A stretch of 64,000 bases of DNA from DASRWI01 sp035654655 (GTDB lineage: Bacteria; Bacteroidota; Ignavibacteria; Ignavibacteriales; Ignavibacteriaceae), in the NCBI GenBank assembly GCA_035654655.1, contig DASRWI010000021.1, forward strand, positions 62,001-126,000, in the 5' to 3' direction. The position numbers were made by a program, and so were the translations under genes. The notes beneath the pieces are model-generated. The model was given only the letters and a program-made list of their open reading frames with translations. It was not told the DNA's origin and searched no databases. Positions 26,775 through 35,487 of this stretch are shown piece after piece. Positions within the stretch are counted from its first letter, which is position 1; every line of letters starts with the position of its first letter.

Positions 26775-27716
26775 ATGATTACAAGAAGAAAATTTATTAA
26801 ACAAGGATTATTGATTTCAGCTGTTTCAATGCTGTTTCCTCCTGCATTAAGAGCTAACAGCAATGCACCAGTACCTGCATCTATGACTCCTGATCCTTCA
26901 ACCTGGAGAAATGATGAAATAAATATAGCATGGATTGGGCACGCAACTGTTTTAATAAATTTTTATGGAACAATAATTATTACTGACCCTGTCTTGTTTA
27001 CTAATGTTGGTATCTATTTTGCTGGTTTTACTATTGGTCCAGCAAGATTTACTGCACCTGCACTTGAATTTGATGAAATTCCTAAACCCGATATCATACT
27101 TTTATCTCACGCTCATATGGACCATATGGATTATAAAACATTAGCATCATTTTCTGACAAGTGGCCAAAGCAAATTGATGTTATTACTGCATATAATACA
27201 CAGGATGTTATATATGAGCTTGAGTGGAAATCATTAACTGAAATGGATTGGAATGATACTTATTCAATTGGAGATATAAATTTCAAAGCCTTAGAAGTAA
27301 AACATTTTGGCTGGAGATATCCATGGGAGAAAGACCGTTCAAAAGGTTTTATGAAAAACGGCAGAAGCTATAACGCTTATGTAATTGAAAAAAATGGAAA
27401 GAGAATTTTATTCGGTGGAGATACTGCATTCTCAACAAAATTTAAAGAAGCAGACTTGCAGGATATAGAAACGGCGATAATGCCTGTAGGTGCATACAAT
27501 CCGTGGAAGTTTAATCATTGCAATCCTGAAGAAGCATTAGTAATGGCATCAGAACATATTAAAGCAAAATACTTTGTGCCGATACATTGCAATACATTCA
27601 AGCAGGGGATGGAACCCATAGATGAACCATTAAAATGGGTAGCCGAAGCATATTCAAAGTACAACATAAAATTAGGTGTGGAAAAAATTGGCGGAACTCT
27701 GAAGTTGATTGCTTAA
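26775..27716 (+). CDS. Tat-exported metallo-beta-lactamase-fold hydrolase (NAPE-PLD/UlaG-like)
   Basis: A 313-residue protein. A twin-arginine signal TRRKFIKQG with hydrophobic stretch and ALRAN cleavage region implies folded export to the periplasm. The metal site is SHAHMDHMDY (His112, His114, Asp116, His117), with further ligands in FGGDTAF and PIHCNTF. The strand IAWIGHATVLINF and the overall order match the NAPE-PLD-like branch, which cleaves phosphodiesters or lactones. The substrate is unknown. Monocistronic; repeat DNA follows. Confidence 0.87.
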   Translation: MITRRKFIKQGLLISAVSMLFPPALRANSNAPVPASMTPDPSTWRNDEINIAWIGHATVLINFYGTIIITDPVLFTNVGIYFAGFTIGPARFTAPALEFDEIPKPDIILLSHAHMDHMDYKTLASFSDKWPKQIDVITAYNTQDVIYELEWKSLTEMDWNDTYSIGDINFKALEVKHFGWRYPWEKDRSKGFMKNGRSYNAYVIEKNGKRILFGGDTAFSTKFKEADLQDIETAIMPVGAYNPWKFNHCNPEEALVMASEHIKAKYFVPIHCNTFKQGMEPIDEPLKWVAEAYSKYNIKLGVEKIGGTLKLIA

Positions 27717-27725
27717 TCTAAATGT

Positions 27726-27843
27726 GTCATTGCGAGGAATGAGTCCTCGAATGACGAAGCAATCTCAACCTAAATATTACCTAACATTTTTTAAAAAATT
27801 AGCATAAATAATAAGGTTGAGATTGCTTCGTTCCTCGCACAAT
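27726..27843. repeat. Inverted pair of ATTGCGAGG/GAAGCAATCTC palindromes
   Basis: Copy 1 (27726-27770) reads GTCATTGCGAGGAATGAG, inner CGAGGA/TCCTCG stem, then GACGAAGCAATCTCAACC. Copy 2 (27815-27843) is inverted and lacks the 15-nt inner part. Together they form a long hairpin with 44 AT-rich bases between. A remnant TCGCAATGAC lies at 28025-28034. The whole gap 27717-28043 (327 bp) contains only repeats and no gene. Confidence 0.75.
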
Positions 27844-27866
27844 AGCTCTTACTAAAGACACACCCA

Positions 27867-27934
27867 ACTGTCATCCAGAGAGAAGTCGTCCGCCTTGAGC
27901 GGTGTCTTCAGGACGACCGTAGAGATCTCTGACA
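27867..27934. repeat. GTCATCC..GATCTCTGAC-type dispersed palindrome
   Basis: An outer TGTCA/TGACA pair, then GTCGTCC (27885-27891) pairing with GGACGAC (27911-27917) around a CCGC/GCGG mini-hairpin. It resembles the widespread GTCATCCTGAGCGAAG-type intergenic repeats. Confidence 0.6.
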
Positions 27935-27961
27935 TAGTGTTGTTAGAATATTTGACTTCGG

Positions 27962-28001
27962 CTTCTCGGTACATCCCTCACTTCATTCGGGACACTCGAA
28001 G
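27962..28001 (-). repeat. 40-bp dispersed palindromic repeat, unit D
   Basis: Minus strand: CTTCGAGTG, inner stem TCCC..GGGA, then TGTACCGAGAAG. One arm base differs from the consensus TGTATCGA. A T-rich run follows on the plus strand. Confidence 0.7.
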
Positions 28002-28043
28002 ACCCTCTTTCTTTTTTTTTTGACTCGCAATGACAATAGAAAT

Positions 28044-30803
28044 TTACACCAACTTCAATTTCTTTAATGCATCTTTTAAAGCACCTTTGTAATGAACACG
28101 AAGTGTTCTTCTATCTGTATTCTTTAATGCATTTAAATCACCATCTGCCTGAGCGTGAACTAATATACCAAAAGAATATCCCTGTCCCGGGACTTCCACA
28201 TCATTCTTTATCTCATCAGTAAATTGAATAAACAAACCGCTATTGTTATCACCTTTGTGTAACTGACCAGTTGAATGTAAAAATCTTGGTCCAAATCCAA
28301 GCGTTACCGGAACTATAAATTCATTTCTTAATTTATTTTGTACCTGATTTAAAAGCTTCTCATTTTCTTCACTCATTTCTATGAATGCATTAATAGCTAT
28401 GTAATCGTGGTCTTTAATTGATGAAAGAAAATCATCGATTACCTCGGCGATGTTCTTTGTTTTTATTTCGCCGTAAACCTTAATATCACCATCAATGATT
28501 GGAGTTAATTCTTCAAGCTTACCAGTTTCAAGATATTTTTTCATTGCCTGGTTTGCTAATGTCTTTGCAAGCTGAACATTCGGCTGGTCAAATGGATTTA
28601 TCTCCATTATTGAACCTGCTAATGCTGTTGCAATTTCCCATCTGTAAAATTCTTTTCCGATATCATACTTATCTTCAAGTTCGATTGTAACGACAGGATA
28701 ATTTTTATTTTTTAATTCTTTTAAATGATTATTTATTTCTGCTGAATTCTCTTCTTTAAGTTTTAGGTAAACAAAAATTCTATCCTTACCATAAACATCA
28801 GGATTTCCCAACTCTTCACCAGCTACAGGTAAAATTCCTTTTTTTTCTTTGCCGGTACTTTCTGCAATAAGTTGTTCAATCCAATTTGGCAAAGAGGATA
28901 ATCCTTCTGAAGTAACAAGAGTTAATTTGTTTACATCTTCAAGTGAAAGCGAACCCAATAATGCCCCTAATTCAAAAGCAGAATTTTGTACTGTGGTTTT
29001 GCATTTGTTATATAAAGGTAAGGCTCTGTTAAGCAGCAGTTCAACATCTACACCTATTAGTGCCGCTGGCACTAATCCGAAATAAGTTAATGCTGAAAAT
29101 CTACCGCCTACTTCTTCAGGAGTAATTAATATTTTTTTGAAATTTTTATCTTTGGCAAGTTTTTCTAAGCTGCTTCCTGGGTCAGTTATTGCGATGAAGT
29201 TTTTACCTGCATTGTCATTTTTCTTTAATAATGCATCATAGAAAGTATAGAAGAATGACATTGTTTCAGTCGTGCCCCCTGATTTACTTGAAACAACAAA
29301 TAATGTTTTTTCAAGATTAAGCGATTGTAATAATTTATTTACAGCATTGGGGTGAGTACTGTCTAATACTGATAAAGAAGGATAACCTTGTTTATTGCCA
29401 AAAGTTTTAAAGAATACTTCCGGTGCAAGTGAACTTCCTCCCATACCAAGTATAGCAACATGAGAATATTCTTTTTTAATTTCTTCAGCAAAAGATTTTA
29501 ATTCACCTACCTTATTAAGCATTTCTTGAGGTAGATTTAACCAGCCAAGTCTGTTGCTTAATTCCTTATCATCCTTTTTATCTTTTTTCCAGAGAGTAAA
29601 ATCTTTTTTAAATAATCTATCAATTAGATTATCTTTTTCCCACTGATAAAGTTTTACTTCAAGCTTTTTTTTTACTTCATCTGAAGATTCAACATTCATA
29701 TCTAACTTAAGCATCAAAGCTTTTTTATCTTTAATAGTGTTCAGTAAATCTCTGAAGGAATCAATGAAAAGGTCAACTCCCTTAATAGTAAGGTCATTAG
29801 TAATTTTATTAAAATCTATGTTAAGGTCTTTAAGCTCATTCATTTGAGTACGTGCATCATCAATATTGGTTTCTATTCTATCTTCAGGTTTTCCGTGGTC
29901 TTTGTATGCTAAAATGGTATCTGGAGGCATAGTGTTTACGGTATCTTTGCCAATAAGTTCTTCAACATATAAAACATCTGAGTAAGCAGGGTTTTTTGTC
30001 CCTGTGCTTGCCCATAATAATCTCTGAACTTTAGCTCCTGCATTCTCTAATTTCTTAAATCTTTCAGAGTTGAATATTTCTTTTGCTTTTTGATAAGTAA
30101 GCTTTGCATTAGCAATTGCAATTTTTCCTTGCAAATGTTTTGCACCAACTGCTTCAAGGTCTTTATCAACTGCAGTATCAATTCTGCTTATGAAAAAACT
30201 TGCAACAGAAGCTATGTTTTGTATATCCAAATTGTTTTTTAATCTGTCTTCTAATCCGCTTATATATGCTTCAACAACATCTTCATAAGATTTAGGAGAA
30301 AAAATTAATGTAACATTAATGTTAATACCTTCCGATATTGCTTTTCTTATTGCCGGAATTCCTTCTTTAGTTGCAGGAATTTTTATCATAAGATTTGGTC
30401 TGTCAATCCACTTAAAAAGCTTACGAGCTTCACTAATGGTAACTTCAGTGTTGTAAGCTAATTCCGGAGAGACTTCAATACTTATATAGCCATCTTTCCC
30501 TTGTGAACTTTTATAAACAGGTAAAAGCATATCAGCAGCATTTCTTATGTCCTGAATTGCTAGCTCTTCAAAAAGTTCTAGTTCAGATATGTCTGGGTTC
30601 TTACTCAGCACTTCTTCAATCTGTTCATCATAATGATTTCCTTTGCCAATTGCCTTCTGGAAAATAGTTGGATTTGAGGTGATACCTCTAATACCTTCAT
30701 TCTTAATTAAATTTTCCAATTCACCTGAAGTAATCAGCAACCTGTTAATATTATCTAACCAAACACTCTGACCAAATTTTTCTAATTGAATAACTGGATT
30801 CAT
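28044..30803 (-). CDS. tal-pgi: Bifunctional transaldolase / glucose-6-phosphate isomerase
   Basis: A 919-residue fusion. Residues 1-365 are a class I transaldolase (GIRGITSNPTIFQKAIG, Schiff-base Lys in LMIKIPATKEG, WASTGTKNP). Residues 370-919 are a phosphoglucose isomerase (AILGMGGSSLAPEVF, VVSSKSGGTTETMSFFYTF, LTYFGLVPAALIG, GPRFLHSTGQLHKG). It joins the pentose phosphate pathway to glycolysis in one cytoplasmic polypeptide. The same fusion is known in several bacteria. rpiB lies 16 bp upstream on the same strand, so two pentose-phosphate steps are coregulated. Confidence 0.95.
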   Translation of the reverse strand: MNPVIQLEKFGQSVWLDNINRLLITSGELENLIKNEGIRGITSNPTIFQKAIGKGNHYDEQIEEVLSKNPDISELELFEELAIQDIRNAADMLLPVYKSSQGKDGYISIEVSPELAYNTEVTISEARKLFKWIDRPNLMIKIPATKEGIPAIRKAISEGININVTLIFSPKSYEDVVEAYISGLEDRLKNNLDIQNIASVASFFISRIDTAVDKDLEAVGAKHLQGKIAIANAKLTYQKAKEIFNSERFKKLENAGAKVQRLLWASTGTKNPAYSDVLYVEELIGKDTVNTMPPDTILAYKDHGKPEDRIETNIDDARTQMNELKDLNIDFNKITNDLTIKGVDLFIDSFRDLLNTIKDKKALMLKLDMNVESSDEVKKKLEVKLYQWEKDNLIDRLFKKDFTLWKKDKKDDKELSNRLGWLNLPQEMLNKVGELKSFAEEIKKEYSHVAILGMGGSSLAPEVFFKTFGNKQGYPSLSVLDSTHPNAVNKLLQSLNLEKTLFVVSSKSGGTTETMSFFYTFYDALLKKNDNAGKNFIAITDPGSSLEKLAKDKNFKKILITPEEVGGRFSALTYFGLVPAALIGVDVELLLNRALPLYNKCKTTVQNSAFELGALLGSLSLEDVNKLTLVTSEGLSSLPNWIEQLIAESTGKEKKGILPVAGEELGNPDVYGKDRIFVYLKLKEENSAEINNHLKELKNKNYPVVTIELEDKYDIGKEFYRWEIATALAGSIMEINPFDQPNVQLAKTLANQAMKKYLETGKLEELTPIIDGDIKVYGEIKTKNIAEVIDDFLSSIKDHDYIAINAFIEMSEENEKLLNQVQNKLRNEFIVPVTLGFGPRFLHSTGQLHKGDNNSGLFIQFTDEIKNDVEVPGQGYSFGILVHAQADGDLNALKNTDRRTLRVHYKGALKDALKKLKLV

Positions 30804-30819
30804 TTCTTCTCCGGATAAA

Positions 30820-31266
30820 CTATTTATTTTCTAATTCTTTAATTTTATTTAATCTTCTAATAAAGCGTTCTTCATTTGCGAATTCAGCTTCAACAAAAGC
30901 AAAAACAATTTCTTTTGCATAATGTGAGCCAACAATGCGTGCACCAAGGCAGAGGATATTCATATCATCGTGTTCGACTCCCTGGTGAGCAGAATAAGTA
31001 TCGTGGCAAATAGCAGCACGGGCTCCTTTAATTTTATTTACAGTTATGCAGGCACCAACACCGCTGCCGCAAAGGACGATTCCTTTTTCGGCTTTACCTT
31101 GAGCTACGGCATTAGCAACTGAAATTGCAAAATCAGGATAATCATCTTTGGCATCATAAACGTGGTTGCCTAAGTCAAGAACCTCATAATTCTTTTCTTT
31201 AAGCCAGCCAACAATTAAATTTTTTAATTCATAACCGCCATGGTCTGCACCAACTGCAATCTTCAA
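30820..31266 (-). CDS. rpiB: Ribose-5-phosphate isomerase B
   Basis: Interconverts ribose-5-phosphate and ribulose-5-phosphate. The protein starts KIAVGADHGGYELKN and contains the active-site loop LCGSGVGACITVNK with the catalytic Cys, the phosphate-binding GARAAICHD, and HDDMNILCLGARIVG. The reading frame stays open upstream to 31377, but that extension (37 hydrophobic residues) is not part of the family. A TTG at 31264-31266, preceded by ACGAGG with 6-nt spacing (31273-31278), gives 148 residues, the family's normal length, and is my preferred start. Confidence 0.93.
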   Translation of the reverse strand: MKIAVGADHGGYELKNLIVGWLKEKNYEVLDLGNHVYDAKDDYPDFAISVANAVAQGKAEKGIVLCGSGVGACITVNKIKGARAAICHDTYSAHQGVEHDDMNILCLGARIVGSHYAKEIVFAFVEAEFANEERFIRRLNKIKELENK

Positions 31267-31612
31267 AACAAGCCTCGTAATTTTTTGATATGAATATATA
31301 AATTTAATAAAAATTGAGTAAATCTTCAGTACATAATATATTCTAAATAAATATACAACTTTTAAATTTTCTTGCATTTTCCAAAAATAACATTTAGGTT
31401 TAAAGAAGAAGAAAATTTACATTAAAGAATTTGGTCAAAGGGAATGGTAAATAAACTAAGATTTGTTAATTAAACTTTCGAGAACCCTTTCAAAAAGTAC
31501 TTTTATTTTATTAGAGCAAATCCGTATTCTTTTCTTTAATAGAGACTGCCCCTACTTAAATTGGAGATTAATAAATAATAAAATAAAATTATTAACCATT
31601 AGGAGGTAAAAA
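31267..31612. other. 346-bp intergenic region, promoters of rpiB and a T9SS cargo gene
   Basis: AT-rich DNA between divergent genes. No palindromic repeats, RNA gene or convincing promoter pair were found. At its right end AGGAGG (31601-31606), 6 nt before the ATG at 31613, is a strong Shine-Dalgarno. Confidence 0.5.
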
Positions 31613-32026
31613 ATGAAGGCTTTTTTTTTATTTCTTTCAATACTTTTTTCATTTACTTTTTCTTTTTCTCAAGAAGAACAAACAAAAGCGTTTGAATTAG
31701 CTATTGTAATCAAGAACAACACTTTCGGGGATCAAATAGTAGTTGAAATGGATCTTGTTAGTGTCTGTTGGAATGCTATTTTATTTAATAAAAATAAACA
31801 TGATATTACTGATTTATACCCTGGCACTATAATAATCCCAACAGAAAGACAATCAACAGTTGGCTGGAATGTACCTTGGCGTGTCTCACCTGATAATTTT
31901 GGATTAGGAAAATATTTAGTCACTGTATCTAGAGGAACTTTATCAGATCATTTCTATATTGATTATCGTACTTCGGATATGCCTGAAAATTATAAAGGAG
32001 AGTATGATTTAGAGTTTTTTTTTTGA
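31613..32026 (+). CDS. T9SS cargo protein, N-terminal half (frame interrupted at a T10 run)
   Basis: 137 residues: a signal peptide (ILFSFTFSFSQ) and a beta-rich domain (FELAIVIKNNTFGDQIVVEM, GKYLVTVSRG). The reading frame ends at a TGA directly after a run of ten T (32015-32024), giving LEFFF-stop. With nine T the frame would run on as DAHYGNLYWDEELTIPVG into the next open frame, so this and the gene at 32061 are almost certainly two halves of one 368-residue exported protein. Whether this is a real mutation, transcript slippage or an assembly error cannot be decided here. Confidence 0.75.
   Translation: MKAFFLFLSILFSFTFSFSQEEQTKAFELAIVIKNNTFGDQIVVEMDLVSVCWNAILFNKNKHDITDLYPGTIIIPTERQSTVGWNVPWRVSPDNFGLGKYLVTVSRGTLSDHFYIDYRTSDMPENYKGEYDLEFFF
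32015..32024 (+). other. T10 homopolymer: frameshift or slippage site
   Basis: Ten consecutive T at the junction of two frames of one protein. A loss of one T restores a single 31613-32720 reading frame. Runs of this length are prone to RNA polymerase slippage and to sequencing error. Confidence 0.75.
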
Positions 32027-32060
32027 TGCACATTATGGAAATTTATATTGGGATGAAGAA

Positions 32061-32720
32061 TTGACTATACCAGTGGGTTCTGAATATAATATTTGGGATA
32101 TAACTCCACTTTTAAACATTAAAACTGAATTAGAACCTTTTACACCGGAAAATTTTTCTGTTTTAGGTCCATATAATCCTCATTTATCATGGAATCATTC
32201 TTCAGAAGAAGACTATATTACCGGATATGCAATATATAGATCAATAGTTAATAAATATGAAAATCCAGGAACCTTTATTAAAATATCAACTGTTAATTCA
32301 TCAACCACTTCATTTATTGATTATGACTTAGCTTTAGGAGGAACTAATAAAGCTTATTACAAAATTACAGCTGTGAATGGAACAAGAGAATCATTATTTA
32401 CCAATATTATTGGGATTGTTGCCTCTCCATATAAAAACAGCTCAGATAATCATAGACATACTTATTCATTAGATCAAAACTATCCTAATCCTTTTAACCC
32501 AACCACTAAAATAAAATATAGTGTGCCTTTTGAACAAAATGTAAAAATTTCTTTATATGATATCCTTGGTAATGAAGTTGGTATCTTAATGAATGAAGTT
32601 AAAGATGTTGGTCAATATGAGTTAGGGTTTAATTCAAATAATTATTCAAGCGGAATATATTATTATAAAATGATCTCAGGTGAATTTCAAGCTATCCATA
32701 AATTAATTATTATGAAGTAA
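32061..32720 (+). CDS. T9SS cargo protein, C-terminal half (fibronectin III-like + sorting domain)
   Basis: About 219 residues in the frame that continues the interrupted protein (open from 32027; the only local start is a TTG at 32061 with no Shine-Dalgarno). It has a fibronectin type III-like domain (HLSWNHSSEEDYITGYAIYR, YKITAVNG) and a complete T9SS C-terminal sorting domain (LDQNYPNPFNPTTKIKY, LYDILGNEVG, SGIYYYKMISG, KLIIMK). Without the first half it has no signal peptide and could not be exported, which supports a single gene. Confidence 0.8.
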   Translation: MTIPVGSEYNIWDITPLLNIKTELEPFTPENFSVLGPYNPHLSWNHSSEEDYITGYAIYRSIVNKYENPGTFIKISTVNSSTTSFIDYDLALGGTNKAYYKITAVNGTRESLFTNIIGIVASPYKNSSDNHRHTYSLDQNYPNPFNPTTKIKYSVPFEQNVKISLYDILGNEVGILMNEVKDVGQYELGFNSNNYSSGIYYYKMISGEFQAIHKLIIMK

Positions 32721-32724
32721 TATT

Positions 32725-34236
32725 ATGAAAACTATTCTTATATTTTTAATTTTTATTAGCCAAATTTTTCCTCAAACTCAAAATAAAATACCTTGGCCAT
32801 CACTTGCTGACTCTCCTTGGCCCACATTAAGAGGAGATATGCAGGCAACAGGAAGATCTGAGTTTGTAGGACCTGAGACTTTAAATGTAAAATGGATGGG
32901 AGATTATCCACTTGGCATCTTTCATGGTCCTGTAATTGGTTATGGAGACAAACTGTTTTTTGGCACTATTGCCTTGAATAGTATTGAAGAGAATTATATT
33001 TATGCAGTTAATCCTGACAGTTCTCTATTTTGGAGATATATTACTAATAGTTCATGGCCTAATGAACTAGCACCTTTACTTACTAAAGATAGTTCAATTA
33101 TTTTTCTTTCAAACACAGGCGAACTTTATGTTTTAGATTTTTATGGAAACTTAAAATGGAAAAAATATATAAACAATCAGTTCACAGATCTTTCCATAGA
33201 CTTAAATGGAAATTTGTACTTTACTTCTAAAGATACATTGAAAATCCTTGACTCAGATGGTTCATACTTACTTCAAAAGTATATTAAAAAAATTTATGGA
33301 AGTATTACTTTTTCTCCGAATGGTCAAACTATATACTTTATGACCGGTAAACCACAATCATTAGATACAGTGTATTTTAATTCAGCAAATTTGCAAGGTA
33401 TTATTAATTGGAATTTAAAATTTGATGATATGAATTATGGAAAACCATCTATTGATAATATAGGTAATATTTTTTGTTTTGCAAGCGACACACTAAGTAA
33501 ATCTTATTTATATTCAATCAATAAAGAGGGTGAGATTAGATGGCAATATAGAATTGCTTTTGATTTATTTTCAGCTACAACAATTGATCCTTTTGGGAAT
33601 GTAATTGCCTGTGGTATTGATCCAAATTCTAATAATTTTGTTATTATTTCATTAACCAATGAAGGCTCGTTAAATTGGCAATATGAGGTAGGACAAAACG
33701 AGGAGCCCAATTCAGGATTAGTTAGTGATGCAAAAGGTAATATATTCTTTGGTGCAACGTGGGGTACTTATTTCCAGGCATTAGATAAGAATGGTAAACT
33801 TCTTTGGAAATTATCTCTTAATGGTTATGAATATGATACATCTCCTGCTATTGGTTCAGATGGGACTTTATATATAGGATTACATAAAAGTACATTTTTT
33901 AGAGAGCATAAAGATAATCTAATTGCAATTGGTAAAACATCAGTTAATGTTGAAGATGAGAATATTAAGGTTGATGAATTTTTTTTATCTCAAAATTATC
34001 CTAATCCTTTTAATCCGAGTACAAGTATAAAATTCTCACTTCCTGAAGGTGGTATAACTACCATTAAAGTATATGACATACTTGGAGGGGAGAAAGCAAC
34101 CATATTGGATGAATATAAACCTGCAGGTTCTTATACTGCAACATTCGATGGGAAAAATCTTCCTTCCGGTATTTATATTTATACAATAACAAGCGGCAGC
34201 TTTAAGCAAAGCAGAAAGATGCTGCTGATGAAATAA
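32725..34236 (+). CDS. T9SS-secreted PQQ-like beta-propeller protein
   Basis: A 503-residue exported protein with a signal peptide (MKTILIFLIFISQIFPQ). Residues 35-400 contain repeated W-type blades of the PQQ/quinoprotein-like fold (NPDSSLFWRY, DFYGNLKWKKY, NLQGIINWNLKF, NKEGEIRWQYRI, TNEGSLNWQYEVG, DKNGKLLWKLSL). It ends with a T9SS sorting domain (LSQNYPNPFNPSTSIKFSLP...KMLLMK). No catalytic PQQ-dehydrogenase residues were recognised, so a binding role is more likely. It follows the interrupted cargo gene by 4 bp, indicating cotranscription. Confidence 0.85.
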   Translation: MKTILIFLIFISQIFPQTQNKIPWPSLADSPWPTLRGDMQATGRSEFVGPETLNVKWMGDYPLGIFHGPVIGYGDKLFFGTIALNSIEENYIYAVNPDSSLFWRYITNSSWPNELAPLLTKDSSIIFLSNTGELYVLDFYGNLKWKKYINNQFTDLSIDLNGNLYFTSKDTLKILDSDGSYLLQKYIKKIYGSITFSPNGQTIYFMTGKPQSLDTVYFNSANLQGIINWNLKFDDMNYGKPSIDNIGNIFCFASDTLSKSYLYSINKEGEIRWQYRIAFDLFSATTIDPFGNVIACGIDPNSNNFVIISLTNEGSLNWQYEVGQNEEPNSGLVSDAKGNIFFGATWGTYFQALDKNGKLLWKLSLNGYEYDTSPAIGSDGTLYIGLHKSTFFREHKDNLIAIGKTSVNVEDENIKVDEFFLSQNYPNPFNPSTSIKFSLPEGGITTIKVYDILGGEKATILDEYKPAGSYTATFDGKNLPSGIYIYTITSGSFKQSRKMLLMK

Positions 34237-34253
34237 AATCTAAATATTATAGC

Positions 34254-34398
34254 AGCGGTTCATCGAGTGTCCCCAATTGTTGGGATGTATCGAGATGCCG
34301 ATGGCTGATTTTTTCCGCTACGGTCTTCTCCCATGGGGACCACTTTGTGGTCGATACAATTTCCTCATTCTTCGGAAATCACTCGAAGAACCTCCGCT
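34254..34398. repeat. 145-bp inverted element with two palindromic repeat units (E and F)
   Basis: Unit E (34259-34297) reads TCGAGTG, stem TCCCC/TGGGA, TGTATCGAGA. Unit F (34351-34388) is inverted: TCGATACA, stem ATTTCC/GGAAAT, CACTCGAAG. The outer edges AGCGG-TTCATCGAGTG and CACTCGAAGAACCTCCGCT pair imperfectly, and a GACCAC/GTGGTC hairpin lies in the middle. The right edge runs into six T, so on the plus strand the whole element could act as a terminator for the gene ending at 34236. Confidence 0.75.
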
Positions 34399-34501
34399 TT
34401 TTTGCCTTTAATTTATTTTAATACTTGCAATAAAAAGGCAACATTTTTAAGTTTGCATCGTCTAAAGTTATTCCTATATTGTATAAAAAAGAGAGGTTAT
34501 A

Positions 34502-35485
34502 TTGGATATTACTGAACTTAATGAGAAAATTAAGCAGGAAAGTGCTTTTATCGACATTTTGATGAATGAAGTCAGTAAAACCATAGTGGGGCAAAAAGCT
34601 ATGGTAGAGCGTCTTTTAATTGGATTATTAGCAAATGGACATATCCTTTTGGAAGGTGTTCCGGGGTTGGCAAAAACTCTTGCCATTAAAACACTTGCTG
34701 CAGCTGTAAAAGCTAAATTCCAAAGAATACAATTTACACCTGACCTTCTTCCTGCCGATTTAACAGGAACAATGATTTATAATCAAAAAGATGGAAATTT
34801 CTTTGTTAAAAAAGGTCCAATCTTTTCAAACTTTATTTTAGCTGATGAAATTAATCGTGCTCCTGCTAAAGTACAGAGCGCTTTACTTGAAGCAATGCAG
34901 GAAAAACAGGTTACAATTAGCGAAGAAACCTTTAAACTTGAAGAACCTTTCTTAGTTCTTGCAACTCAAAATCCAATTGAACAGGAAGGTACTTATCCAT
35001 TGCCTGAAGCTCAGGTTGACAGGTTTATGCTTAAGGTTAAAATTACTTATCCTGATAGAAATGAAGAACTAAAAATTATGAGGCAGAATGTTAATGAAGA
35101 TGGTTTAGCAGTTCAGCCTGTAATTACAACAAAAGATATTTTACACGCTCGCAGTTTAATGCACGAAGTTTATATTGATGAAAAAATTGAAAAATATATT
35201 CTTGATATAGTTTTTGCTACACGTAATCCTCAGCAGTTTGGCTTAGGAAATTTAACCAACTTAATATCTTATGGTGCCTCACCAAGAGCATCTATAAATT
35301 TAGCATTAGGTTCAAAGGCAATGGCATTCATCAGAAGAAGAGGATATGTAATTCCTGAAGATGTACGTGCTATTTGTTTTGATGTGCTAAGACACCGCAT
35401 AGCTGTTACTTATGAAGCTGAAGCAGAGAATATAAATTCAGAATATATTATTCAGGAAATTTTGAACAAGGTAGAAGTCCCATAA
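34502..35485 (+). CDS. moxR: MoxR family AAA+ ATPase
   Basis: A 327-residue cytoplasmic AAA+ chaperone-type ATPase. Walker A GVPGLAKT is at residues 52-59, Walker B LADEINRAPAKVQSALLEAM near 118, and sensor-1 LATQNPIEQEGTYPLPEAQ near 157. MoxR proteins work with VWA-domain partners, and here the gene leads an operon with DUF58, BatA and BatB. The start is a TTG at 34502 preceded by GAGAGG. Confidence 0.94.
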   Translation: MDITELNEKIKQESAFIDILMNEVSKTIVGQKAMVERLLIGLLANGHILLEGVPGLAKTLAIKTLAAAVKAKFQRIQFTPDLLPADLTGTMIYNQKDGNFFVKKGPIFSNFILADEINRAPAKVQSALLEAMQEKQVTISEETFKLEEPFLVLATQNPIEQEGTYPLPEAQVDRFMLKVKITYPDRNEELKIMRQNVNEDGLAVQPVITTKDILHARSLMHEVYIDEKIEKYILDIVFATRNPQQFGLGNLTNLISYGASPRASINLALGSKAMAFIRRRGYVIPEDVRAICFDVLRHRIAVTYEAEAENINSEYIIQEILNKVEVP

Positions 35486-35487
35486 AA

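Noticed and set aside
31267..31377. Upstream extension of rpiB to an ATG at 31377
   Set aside because: It adds 37 hydrophobic residues not found in RpiB. A TTG at 31264-31266 with ACGAGG spaced 6 nt upstream gives the usual length.
32725..34236. PQQ-dependent dehydrogenase
   Set aside because: Only the propeller blade pattern is present. No active-site residues of a dehydrogenase were seen, and the protein ends in a T9SS sorting domain.
34333..34515. 60-residue open frame upstream of moxR
   Set aside because: It crosses the inverted repeat element, has no Shine-Dalgarno and no recognisable protein features.
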